This document shows positions 6,311 to 13,442 of a DNA stretch of 13,876 bases, piece after piece. The position numbers and the translations under genes were made by a program. Numbering within the stretch: the stretch's first letter is position 1; every line of letters starts with the position of its first letter. The DNA lies in assembly GCA_023393095.1 (NCBI GenBank), contig JAEWMT010000049.1:1-13876 (forward strand), in the 5' to 3' direction. The notes beneath the pieces were generated by a model, which was not told the DNA's origin, made no database searches, and was given only the letters and a program-made list of their open reading frames with translations. The stretch comes from Bacillota bacterium (lineage in GTDB: Bacteria > Bacillota > Clostridia > Lachnospirales > Lachnospiraceae).

Positions 6311-7084
6311 ATGTCTATTCGTAAGAATTCTGTAACAGATATCAGTTATGATTTAATTGGTAACGAGCAAAGTAACCGCACTCTTTTATTTATTCATGGT
6401 GCTGGGGGAAATATGGAAGTATTAAGGGCACTTGCAAATCAATTTTCTGACTATAAATGTGTTTTAGTGGATTTACCGGGACACAATCTTTCAGGAGGGG
6501 TAATACCCAAGAAGGTTAGTGATTATGCAACAGCTTTGGAGAAATTCATACAGTCAGAGAAACAGCTTCTTGGTGATCAGATCACATGTATAGGACATTC
6601 TATGGGTGGCTGCCTATGTTTAGAGCTAGCACTGAGAAAATTACCGGAAATCAAACAAATAGTAATTCTTAATTCCGCAGCTCATATAGAGCTGAATAAG
6701 AAATTCATGCAGAAGATCAGAAATGGGAAAGTAGATAAACTATATTTATACAAATGCTCCGGCTCATATATTAATCCAAGGATAATTGGTTATTTTCTGA
6801 AAAACTTCAATGAATTAAATAGATCAAAAAATGATATGATAAAAGACTTTTTGATGGTTGAGAAATATGACATAAGAAAAGAAATAAAGGATATTAAACT
6901 TCCTACGTTGATTATTACAGGTGAAAAAGAAATCCTTGCTCTTGTCGAGTACTCAAAGTTTATGCACTCACAAATAGAAGGATCGAAATTATTAATCATG
7001 AAGAAGGTTGCACATTTAATGCCGATTGTCGTACCTGAAAAGTTATCTATTTGTATTAAAGATTTTTTAAACAAGAATAACTAA
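6311..7084 (+). CDS. Alpha/beta hydrolase
   Basis: This is a cytoplasmic serine hydrolase of the alpha/beta fold, acting on an ester, lactone or similar bond; the substrate is unknown. The 257 residues carry the oxyanion-hole motif FIHGAGG (27-33) and VDLPGHNLSGG (53-63). The nucleophile elbow is GHSMG (95-99) with Ser97. TLIITGEKE (199-207) leads to the acidic residue, and VAHLMP (233-238) holds His235. At the usual acidic position (G-E-x-D) the residue is Glu207 rather than Asp, an allowed but less common variant. No signal peptide is seen. The chosen start agrees with where homologues of this fold normally begin their first strand; 26 extra upstream codons are not credible. It lies after the methyltransferases, on the same strand, with its own promoter, and before a region of hairpins. 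A role with the methyltransferases is only suggested by proximity. Confidence 0.88.
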   Translation: MSIRKNSVTDISYDLIGNEQSNRTLLFIHGAGGNMEVLRALANQFSDYKCVLVDLPGHNLSGGVIPKKVSDYATALEKFIQSEKQLLGDQITCIGHSMGGCLCLELALRKLPEIKQIVILNSAAHIELNKKFMQKIRNGKVDKLYLYKCSGSYINPRIIGYFLKNFNELNRSKNDMIKDFLMVEKYDIRKEIKDIKLPTLIITGEKEILALVEYSKFMHSQIEGSKLLIMKKVAHLMPIVVPEKLSICIKDFLNKNN

Positions 7085-7089
7085 CAATT

Positions 7090-7111
7090 CTTATATTAGA
7101 ATTAATATAAG
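7090..7111. repeat. Hairpin directly after the hydrolase gene
   Basis: CTTATATTA at 7090-7098 and TAATATAAG at 7103-7111 form a perfect 9-bp stem with a GAAT loop, beginning 6 nt after the hydrolase stop. The stem is almost all A/T and no T-run follows, so a terminator function is doubtful. It may stabilise the 3' end of the hydrolase mRNA. Confidence 0.5.
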
Positions 7112-7159
7112 CTGTCAAATATATATAAGCTTTTAAAATTACATATTTCATGTTTTTTT

Positions 7160-7194
7160 AAAAAAGGAGATTTACAATAAAAAAACTGAAATAA
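7160..7194 (+). pseudogene. Orphan ribosome binding site with a broken short frame
   Basis: A strong ribosome binding site, AAAAAAGGAGA (7160-7170), stands at good distance from ATA AAA AAA CTG AAA TAA (7177-7194). The place of a start codon is taken by ATA and the frame stops after five codons. One extra A in the A-run would open a protein-like frame up to a TGA at about 7249. This is what a decayed gene start would look like, with a start codon mutation and a one-base slip. A promoter-like CTGTCA-N16-TAAAAT lies upstream at 7112-7139. It could instead be chance or the 5' part of a small RNA. Confidence 0.25.
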
Positions 7195-7204
7195 ACACGC
7201 TTCA

Positions 7205-7270
7205 CGAGTTTGCAAGCGTACACATTTGTATAAGTATGCTAATTAAGTGAACAAACTCGCTTGTTTACTT
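7205..7270. repeat. Compound inverted repeats with a TACA-N4-TGTA dyad
   Basis: CGAGTTTG at 7205-7212 matches CAAACTCG at 7252-7259. AAGTGAACAA at 7245-7254 pairs with TTGTTTACTT at 7261-7270 around a 6-nt loop, with one G-T pair. AGCGTAC pairs imperfectly with GTATGCT around TACACATTTGTA (7219-7230), itself a TACA-N4-TGTA dyad. The arms overlap, so alternative folds are possible. The shape suggests operators for a TetR- or BlaI-type regulator, or a structured RNA. No intact gene is adjacent that it would obviously control. Confidence 0.5.
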
Positions 7271-7298
7271 TGCACATATTTTACGCGTAAATAAATAT

Positions 7299-7356
7299 AA
7301 AAAAGCAGTTCTTTATATGATGATTACTTAAAACTCATACTAAGTACTGCTTTTTT
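7299..7356. terminator. Bidirectional intrinsic terminator between convergent units
   Basis: AAAAAAGCAGT at 7299-7309 is the exact reverse complement of ACTGCTTTTTT at 7346-7356. The stem can be lengthened by three more pairs after one mismatch. Both strands present a GC-containing stem followed by a T-run. It ends the + strand unit (hydrolase or any downstream RNA) and the - strand ABC operon, whose last gene stops at 7383. Confidence 0.8.
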
Positions 7357-7382
7357 ATTGAATATGATTTTGCATTATTAAG

Positions 7383-8117
7383 TTATGCCTTTTTTGCTTT
7401 TTGTTGCCCAGCACTAATACCGATTGTTAACAATACTCCTCCTATTACAAGATAGACTAAGCGTGCTATCAAAAATCCGGTGCTGATCGTAAAGCCTGGT
7501 TCTCCGTCTATTCCAACCGGCAGGGATATCGGATAGCTACCAAAATACCAGCTCCCAAAGAAATCGAAATTTCCACCAAATCCAACAAATCCAACTACGA
7601 ACACGATAATCATAAACGCATACAGTAGCCCTTGATGGACACGCCCAACCAGATGACCAATCCCTAAGGTAAATAATAAGCAGGGTAGCATAATCATTCC
7701 AGTAGGGAGGAGGAACGGGATGAAACTCCAATAATCAAAAAAGGTTATATAAAAATAAATCCCAATTCCATATATAACGGCACAGATACTCAGAAAACAA
7801 ATAGTTATAGCAGCACTTCTGATCAATGCGTAATGTACTTTATTCACAGGAGTTGCCGTTGTTAGTATCTCTACCTGTTTTTCCTTTCTTGAATAGTAAA
7901 CAGAAAGCAAAAATAATACCGTAATAATAGAAAAAGGTATGACAGCAGCTAGATAAGCACCAAAGCTCCAGAGTGAAAATGGGGCAGTATAGGCCGCTCC
8001 CGCGATAGTTTCTGTTGTAAGGACATACCAGGCGTAAATGCCATTTATGACCAGCAGCCCGATAAAAAACTTATTCCAAACAAGCCTTCTAAGTTCATAT
8101 CTAAAAATCTTATTCAA
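7383..8117 (-). CDS. ABC-2 type transporter permease, small six-helix subunit
   Basis: The 244-residue product is a membrane protein with six hydrophobic segments at about 15-33, 51-74, 100-124, 132-154, 163-180 and 213-235. It has a positively charged N-terminus (RYELRR) and a Lys-rich C-terminus, typical of ABC-2 permeases that form the membrane channel with an ATPase. There is no ATP-binding or peptidase domain. It starts with TTG, overlapping the end of the permease-peptidase gene by 8 nt, with GAGGGA about 8 nt upstream, so it is translationally coupled. It is the last gene of the ABC operon and ends 27 nt before the shared terminator. By analogy with other ABC-2 exporters it should pair with the permease half of the neighbouring fusion to make a heterodimeric channel. 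The substrate is unknown. Confidence 0.82.
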   Translation of the reverse strand: MNKIFRYELRRLVWNKFFIGLLVINGIYAWYVLTTETIAGAAYTAPFSLWSFGAYLAAVIPFSIITVLFLLSVYYSRKEKQVEILTTATPVNKVHYALIRSAAITICFLSICAVIYGIGIYFYITFFDYWSFIPFLLPTGMIMLPCLLFTLGIGHLVGRVHQGLLYAFMIIVFVVGFVGFGGNFDFFGSWYFGSYPISLPVGIDGEPGFTISTGFLIARLVYLVIGGVLLTIGISAGQQKAKKA

Positions 8118-10302
8118 TGTTTAAATCCCTCGCTTTCAAACCGCAAGCATTCAAAAATTTCTTATAGGTGAATGGATTGGTATATTTGTTAGGATCTTGT
8201 GCGTATTTTTGAAAAATGGATTGTAAAATCTTGTCCATATTAGCCTCTCCGCCGACAAGCTGCTCAGCTTTTAGGATCATTAAGGGCATACGGCAGTATT
8301 TGTTGATTTTCTCTGACTGACTTTTTAACTCTGCCTGATATTTCGCGGGTAGCTTACTAAGCATCTCCGGATGTCGGTAATAGTATCCACGGTTTTGTTC
8401 GTCCACAGCGGATTGCCAAACATCGACATAATTTTGCTGAGCGTAAAGCGCTCCGTATTTTTCCTCCATCAGACGATAGGTTGTATAAACATCCAGACCT
8501 TCATCAGTCCAGAGACCGTCACTTTTGCAAAGCACGCCAAATCCGCCCCACCACCAATGGATGATCTCATGCGCGAACACTTCTGCTGCATTTACTCCTT
8601 TCATCTGATCACTCAGATTCTTTTCCGTAAATACATCTTCGGACCACTCTACCCATCCTTCCCCAGCGTTGCCACTATCACCGAAAATTGAAGTAGCGCG
8701 CTGAACCATCATGAGCTTACTTTTATCAATAAAAAATAGCGATCCCAAATGCAAACTACAATAATTCATCACGTCTGTAATCGACTGCGGAATGTTGTAC
8801 TTTCTAATGTTTTGATCATATTTTTTACTGTACAGAAGGTTGATCGTCGCCCCGGTAGCCTGAAATTGCACGCTTGCATAATTGCAAGCCGTAATCCGGG
8901 TTAGGTAACCCGACATGGCTGTTTCCTTCCACGTTCTCGTGCCATCATTGTTTTGGGTATAATTTGTCAGTAGTTGATGTTCTACAATAGGTGTAAGTTT
9001 TTCCGGAAGTGTCAGCTCAAGATCGTACTGTGCAGGGAGAGGGAAACTAAAACTAGTAAAGTTGGGCACAGTAGCGGCATTAAGAAGGGAGACATAATCC
9101 TCAGAGCAACTATTGTCCCAAGCATATGGTAAAAAGCACCGCTCCATTTGAGGCATCCCCTGGTACCGAATGACAAGATTCTTGTTATTACCTTTAGGGA
9201 TAGTAAACGTCGTTTCTCGAAATTCGTTTACATCGTTACGTAATGTATGAAAGGCCAAATCTTTGCCATTACAGTTCACGCTGGTAATTCGATACCCGGG
9301 ATCAAGCCAGATACAGTCCTGCAAATTGTCAGTTTTATTGATTATGTACGTAGCGCTACCGCTTACGAAACCCGACGCTTTAGCGGTCAATTTGTAAGAA
9401 ATATATGTGGCGCTGGCTGAAGTGGGATGTTGAAAGAAGTTAAAATCATTATTCCATTCATACGGCGCGTGGTTTACAAAGGGCTGCCATATCCACAGCA
9501 TCACTCCCGCACATAGTAGTGCTGCCGAGATAATAGGAAGATACGCTTTCCTTATGCCACGTATAAACGATCCCATTAACCTTTTTTGATATCTGCGGAC
9601 GCAAAGAAGTGAGAACACCCATGCTCCGCCTGCTAATACCAGCCAAAGAATTCTAGTATAGAACGATATCCGTAGAATGAACGTATTGGAAAAGCCATCT
9701 GAATAACTAACAATGATAGGGTTGAGCCAATGCGCGAAGTAATTGCTCTTCATATATTTGCTAAAACTGAAATAGACGCAACCTGCGTAAAACAGTCCGG
9801 CGAGTTCGACCAGGCGGGTAATTTGATAAAGCGCCGAAGCCATCAGGATGGAAATCCACCACGTCGGTAGTATCAGTATGAGGAAGCTGTCGGCGTACAA
9901 TCCAGCGTCAAACAGATAATTGATCTTAACAATGGTATATGGTAAATAGACTAGCGCACAAATAAGTGTAGTCACCGTCGAAAGCGTGATGAGAGAGAGC
10001 ATACGCGTAAGCGCCATACGTACCGGTGAGATCACTACGTCCATCAGCACATCGGTTTTTGCACGGTAGACGCGGTCGGATTCCAGCATTGCAAGTAATG
10101 CCCATAGCACCGCGCCAATAACTGCACCGGACAAAACCGGATTTGCGATATATTCGTTCGTCATGGTATTGTTTTCAATGACATTTTGAAAAATCGAGTA
10201 GCCAAACAACGGGCCACACAGGCTAAGTGCCGCAATCACCCACACAAATTTGGATAGGGCTAGCCGCCGCAGTTCTACGCGATAGAGAGAAAAGAATTTC
10301 AT
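8110..10302 (-). CDS. ABC-2 permease fused to an extracytoplasmic M1-type zinc metallopeptidase
   Basis: A 730-residue two-part protein. Residues 1-250 carry ABC-2-like membrane segments at about 17-38, 55-73, 101-125, 140-160, 164-180 and 212-234. A further helix at 255-273 leads into a large domain (about 275-730) predicted to lie outside the membrane. That domain has HEIIH (578-582) and, 18 residues on, Glu601 in WTDEG, which is the HEXXH-X18-E zinc site of the M1 aminopeptidase family. The GAMEN exopeptidase motif expected upstream is not visible; GEGWVEW (547-553) lies in that region. The start overlaps the ATPase stop by 4 nt (ATGA), and the end overlaps the next permease. Similar permease/M1 fusions exist in databases, mostly uncharacterised. 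It may trim or sense peptides at the surface; whether it is an active exopeptidase is uncertain. Confidence 0.85.
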   Translation of the reverse strand: MKFFSLYRVELRRLALSKFVWVIAALSLCGPLFGYSIFQNVIENNTMTNEYIANPVLSGAVIGAVLWALLAMLESDRVYRAKTDVLMDVVISPVRMALTRMLSLITLSTVTTLICALVYLPYTIVKINYLFDAGLYADSFLILILPTWWISILMASALYQITRLVELAGLFYAGCVYFSFSKYMKSNYFAHWLNPIIVSYSDGFSNTFILRISFYTRILWLVLAGGAWVFSLLCVRRYQKRLMGSFIRGIRKAYLPIISAALLCAGVMLWIWQPFVNHAPYEWNNDFNFFQHPTSASATYISYKLTAKASGFVSGSATYIINKTDNLQDCIWLDPGYRITSVNCNGKDLAFHTLRNDVNEFRETTFTIPKGNNKNLVIRYQGMPQMERCFLPYAWDNSCSEDYVSLLNAATVPNFTSFSFPLPAQYDLELTLPEKLTPIVEHQLLTNYTQNNDGTRTWKETAMSGYLTRITACNYASVQFQATGATINLLYSKKYDQNIRKYNIPQSITDVMNYCSLHLGSLFFIDKSKLMMVQRATSIFGDSGNAGEGWVEWSEDVFTEKNLSDQMKGVNAAEVFAHEIIHWWWGGFGVLCKSDGLWTDEGLDVYTTYRLMEEKYGALYAQQNYVDVWQSAVDEQNRGYYYRHPEMLSKLPAKYQAELKSQSEKINKYCRMPLMILKAEQLVGGEANMDKILQSIFQKYAQDPNKYTNPFTYKKFLNACGLKARDLNIE

Positions 10303-11162
10303 TGGTTGACCGCCCCTTTCTCAATGCGATAGAGATAGGCGTCCTCCAGTGTAGGCTCGACACTTTCAGCGAATGCCGGAAGCTTTTCTGCGACAATCCG
10401 GCACTGGATGCCACTGGCAATATTAATTTTGGATACCACCTGACAACCTTCAGGGACAGCGTCGCCCAATTTAGATAAATAAACGCCTACGTGCCCCTTT
10501 GTTTGTGTGATTAATTCGGAAGGGTCGCCATCAAATAGGATCAGTCCATTATTAATGACTAGCACACGGTTACATATAGACTGAACATCCTCAACGATAT
10601 GTGTGGATAGCAAAACAATTTTATTCCGTGCCATATCCGAGAAGATATTACGAAATTTCACACGTTCCTCCGGATCAAGCCCCACGGTAGGCTCATCCAT
10701 AATTATGAACTGTGGATCACCGAGAAGAGCCTGCGCAATGCCAACACGCTGCCGTTGTCCACCGGAGAGATTACGAATGCGTACTTTTCTGCTTTCCGTC
10801 AGACTGGTGCGTTCTATCACATTGTCGATTTCCTGCCTGCTTTTTATACCTTTAAGAGCCGCCATGTAATCCATAAATTGCCACACGGTTAGTTCATCGA
10901 AAAGTCCAAAGCTTTGAGGCAGATAACCGAGCAAAGATTTTAAACGCTTTTCCTGTGAAAGAATCGCTTTCCCGTCTAAAAGAATTTCACCTTTTGTCGG
11001 AATTAACCCTGCAATAAGCAGTTTCATAAGAGTGGTTTTACCTGATCCGTTTGGCCCGAGAATTCCTATCAGGTTCGGGCTATCCATATGTACGGAAATA
11101 TTCTGCAATGCCTTTTTGCCGGAAGGGTAAATCATCGTAATGTCGTTCACATCAATTTGCAT
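10299..11162 (-). CDS. ABC transporter ATP-binding protein
   Basis: This is the cytoplasmic ATPase that powers the two permeases encoded next to it. The 287 residues show every nucleotide-binding motif: Walker A GPNGSGKTT (36-44), Q-loop Gln83 in LPQSFG, signature LSGGQ (132-136), and Walker B FIIMDEP (152-158) with catalytic Glu157. The D-loop GLDP (161-164) and switch His188 in LLSTHIVED follow. The region after about 225 is an accessory C-terminal domain common in ABC-2 type exporters' ATPases. The start is ATG with AGGAGGT at 11170-11176, a strong site. The gene is first of three overlapping genes. It lies 173 nt downstream of the kinase gene, and the gap holds four stem-loops that may set its expression relative to the two-component genes. 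All catalytic residues look intact. Confidence 0.95.
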   Translation of the reverse strand: MQIDVNDITMIYPSGKKALQNISVHMDSPNLIGILGPNGSGKTTLMKLLIAGLIPTKGEILLDGKAILSQEKRLKSLLGYLPQSFGLFDELTVWQFMDYMAALKGIKSRQEIDNVIERTSLTESRKVRIRNLSGGQRQRVGIAQALLGDPQFIIMDEPTVGLDPEERVKFRNIFSDMARNKIVLLSTHIVEDVQSICNRVLVINNGLILFDGDPSELITQTKGHVGVYLSKLGDAVPEGCQVVSKINIASGIQCRIVAEKLPAFAESVEPTLEDAYLYRIEKGAVNQ

Positions 11163-11195
11163 ATAGCATACCTCCTATTCATTCTTCATACTAAC

Positions 11196-11330
11196 GCCCA
11201 TGCTTTTTGGGCATAAATCCTGAAGAATAGCGTCTTTTGCTATTCTTCCAAAGGCTCGCATGTCTTTTGCGAGACTATTCACACTAACTAACATAGCTTT
11301 ACTTTTAGTTGGTTTGTGCTAAGTGTGAAT
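11196..11330. repeat. Four consecutive stem-loops between kinase and ABC genes
   Basis: On the + strand these are as follows. GCCCA/TGGGC at 11196-11212 has a 7-nt loop. A perfect 10-bp stem GAAGAATAGC/GCTATTCTTC at 11222-11248 has loop GTCTTTT. CTCGCA/TGCGAG at 11255-11273 has loop TGTCTTT. An outer ATTCACACT/AGTGTGAAT at 11277-11330 encloses AACTAA/TTAGTT (11286-11291, 11305-11310). The second and third share GTCTTTTGC exactly (11232-11240, 11262-11270). On the - strand, the direction of the operon, the first three loops read as A-rich AAAAGNN sequences. This forms the whole leader of the ABC genes. None is followed by a T-run in the operon direction, so they are not plain terminators. Confidence 0.7.
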
Positions 11331-11335
11331 TGTTT

Positions 11336-12835
11336 TTAATTTACACTATCCATCATATCAGATATTGTATGGAGAAAGGGTGAAGAATTGTGTGTTTTGT
11401 GTGTAGTATTTACGACATGAAATACCGCTGTAAACATAACTCCTTCATCGTAGTTTTCGATATCATGAGTTATGTTGTGGCTTTCGAGTATCATCCGGGT
11501 TATGTAAAGTCCAAGGCCGCTTCCATGCCCATATTTACCACCAATATGTCCATCCGCACGATAGAATGCCTCAAAAAGATGCGGCAAGTGTTCTTCGTCG
11601 ATATGCGCACCGCTATTGGTTATTGTCAATGTTGCTTTATTTATCTTGTTTTGATTACGCGTAAGCCGGATTGTAACTGAGCTACCATTAGGAGAATAAA
11701 TCATGGAGTTGCTGATTACATTTCCCAGCGCTTTTTTAAGTAACACAGCATCGCCCATTATCAAAACGTCAGGCTCAATTATATTTTTTAACTTGATAGA
11801 GCGGGTTTCCATGAGATCGTGACTATCTGTAATCGTAGATTCTAAAACATCGGAAAGGTTTACCGGCTCATGCACCTTTTTATCTGAGATATCGATATAA
11901 GAAACCGAAAGAATTTCCTTAATAAATTTGTCCAATGAGCGGAGAATTTCAGCTGACCGCGCAAGATACTTAGACTTGTTTTTGTATACGCCTATTTCTG
12001 CCAGCATACCCTCAAGCTGCCCAATAACTATTGCGATTGGTGTTTTGAGTTCATGCGACACAGCTGAAAAGAAGAGTAACCGCTTACAATCACGCTCCTT
12101 TTCGAGTACTATTTCATTCTCAAGTGAGGAGTTTTGGTGGCGTAGCGATGAAAGCGCGACGCTTAGCTTATCAGAAAGTTCGTTAATGCTTTCGGCTAAC
12201 ACACCAATCTCGTCCTTGCGTAAATCGGGGCAATACCAGCTAAAATCCAGTTCCGCTATGTTAGCTGCTATCTTGCTCATCCGGACAATTGGTCGGGTTG
12301 CATACCGCGAAAAGAAAAAAGCACCAAATAATGACATCACCAGTATCAATCCTCCGACCCATGGTAAACTTCTCCATATGGCATTTTTTATTTCCTCTGA
12401 ACGTATTGGGTTGAAATGTACGCTCAGGATATATTCCTTGTCTGAACCGATAAAACGAAAAGGGTACTCCTGCCCGTGCTGAATTGCCTTATCAACCACT
12501 GTGAAAGTGAATAGATCTACCGGCTTATGGTTCTCATCCAATAAATATATATCAGCGCCCGTACCCTGCATAAAGCACACAAATAGTTCCCCGCTTTTAG
12601 AAGCAGGGCATTGCCGCAGTTGGTCAACCAAAGCTTTTGACTTAGTATTAAGATCATTGCGGGACTGTCCTTCATTTACAAACGGTAAAAACAGGATGAT
12701 AAAAGTATACGTGATTGCACAGATAACAAGAAGGAGAGTCAGAAGAACGAGGAGTGTTTTAGCAGTCAGACTTTTGTTAATTTTCTTTTTGTAATTTATA
12801 ACCCACGCCACGAATCGTTTCAATGCTGTCTTCAA
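11336..12835 (-). CDS. Two-component sensor histidine kinase, VanS-like
   Basis: This membrane sensor kinase phosphorylates the adjacent response regulator. In the 499-residue frame, TM1 is at about 27-53, an extracytoplasmic sensor region at 54-156, and TM2 at 157-176. HAMP follows at about 177-230, then the HisKA domain with HELKTP and phospho-acceptor His261. The ATPase domain has the N-box GNVISNS (371-377), an NSG variant of the G1 box (407-409) and GHGSGLGL (436-443). The sensor loop of about 100 residues argues for sensing an external signal rather than intramembrane sensing. The start is uncertain. The TTG at 12835 overlaps the regulator gene by 59 nt and has poor ribosome binding site spacing. 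Other in-frame candidates are TTG or GTG codons downstream, or a CTG at 12769, just before TM1. The gene is co-transcribed with the regulator and lies upstream of the ABC genes. Confidence 0.92.
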   Translation of the reverse strand: MKTALKRFVAWVINYKKKINKSLTAKTLLVLLTLLLVICAITYTFIILFLPFVNEGQSRNDLNTKSKALVDQLRQCPASKSGELFVCFMQGTGADIYLLDENHKPVDLFTFTVVDKAIQHGQEYPFRFIGSDKEYILSVHFNPIRSEEIKNAIWRSLPWVGGLILVMSLFGAFFFSRYATRPIVRMSKIAANIAELDFSWYCPDLRKDEIGVLAESINELSDKLSVALSSLRHQNSSLENEIVLEKERDCKRLLFFSAVSHELKTPIAIVIGQLEGMLAEIGVYKNKSKYLARSAEILRSLDKFIKEILSVSYIDISDKKVHEPVNLSDVLESTITDSHDLMETRSIKLKNIIEPDVLIMGDAVLLKKALGNVISNSMIYSPNGSSVTIRLTRNQNKINKATLTITNSGAHIDEEHLPHLFEAFYRADGHIGGKYGHGSGLGLYITRMILESHNITHDIENYDEGVMFTAVFHVVNTTHKTHNSSPFLHTISDMMDSVN

Positions 12836-13442
12836 CCCCTAACTTTCTACGTATATTTTTTATGTGAGTATCAACAATACGCTCATCACCAAAGAAATCA
12901 TATCTCCATATTCTGGAAAGAAGCATTTTACGGGTAACAACTTCACCAGGCACACGTAGCAATTCTTGCAGGATTTCAAATTCCCGGAGAGTAAAGTCAA
13001 TGAGATTCCCCGAAATACTAACATTGTGGCTATTAATATCTAAGACGATATTTCGATAAATGAGATGATTCACGTCAGAATGAGATGATCTACGAAGCAC
13101 TGCCGCCACCTTATGGAGTAAAATCGGCATAGATACCGGCTTTGTAATATAATCATCAATGCGTAGATCAAAACCGCGAACCTGATGAGCCTCACTGTCC
13201 AGTGCGGTTAGCATGATAATAGGAATACTTGATTCATTGCGAATTACCTCGCATACCCCGTATCCATCAATTTTTGGCAGCATAATATCCAGCAGTACCA
13301 AATCAAAAGCTTGTTTCTTGGCTATAACCAATGCTTCAACGCCATCTTCAGCGACGGTAACTAAATAACCTGCGCTTTCTAAAAAGTTTTGAAGGAGTTC
13401 CCGATAATCAGGATTATCCTCTACAACGAGAATTTGTGCCAT
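12777..13442 (-). CDS. OmpR/PhoB-family response regulator
   Basis: This DNA-binding response regulator is paired with the downstream kinase. The 221 residues have a receiver domain (about 3-115) with acidic pocket Glu8 and Asp9, phosphorylation site Asp52 in LLDIMLPKIDG, Thr79 in IIMLTA and Lys101 in ITKP. A winged-helix output domain follows (about 125-219), with FTLREFEILQELL (150-162) and the terminal VDTHIKNIRRKLG and RGVGYKL motifs. All receiver residues are conserved, so it should be regulated by phosphorylation. The start is ATG at 13442 with GGAGGAAA (13444-13451) just upstream. It is first of the - strand gene series; the kinase frame overlaps its 3' end. No confident promoter was found upstream, only A/T-rich sequence. 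The likely targets are its own operon and the ABC genes, by analogy with other kinase-regulator-ABC clusters. Confidence 0.95.
   Translation of the reverse strand: MAQILVVEDNPDYRELLQNFLESAGYLVTVAEDGVEALVIAKKQAFDLVLLDIMLPKIDGYGVCEVIRNESSIPIIMLTALDSEAHQVRGFDLRIDDYITKPVSMPILLHKVAAVLRRSSHSDVNHLIYRNIVLDINSHNVSISGNLIDFTLREFEILQELLRVPGEVVTRKMLLSRIWRYDFFGDERIVDTHIKNIRRKLGVEDSIETIRGVGYKLQKEN

Noticed and set aside
11222..11273. Possible ANTAR-type dual hairpin antitermination target
   Set aside because: ANTAR targets have hexanucleotide loops with fixed A1 and G4. Here the loops are seven bases and only one could fit. There is no ANTAR protein in the window and no terminator overlapping the hairpins.
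10227..12794. Long + strand frames opposite the ABC and kinase genes
   Set aside because: They lie antisense to well-supported genes with full motif sets, show no domain signatures, and lack good ribosome binding sites.
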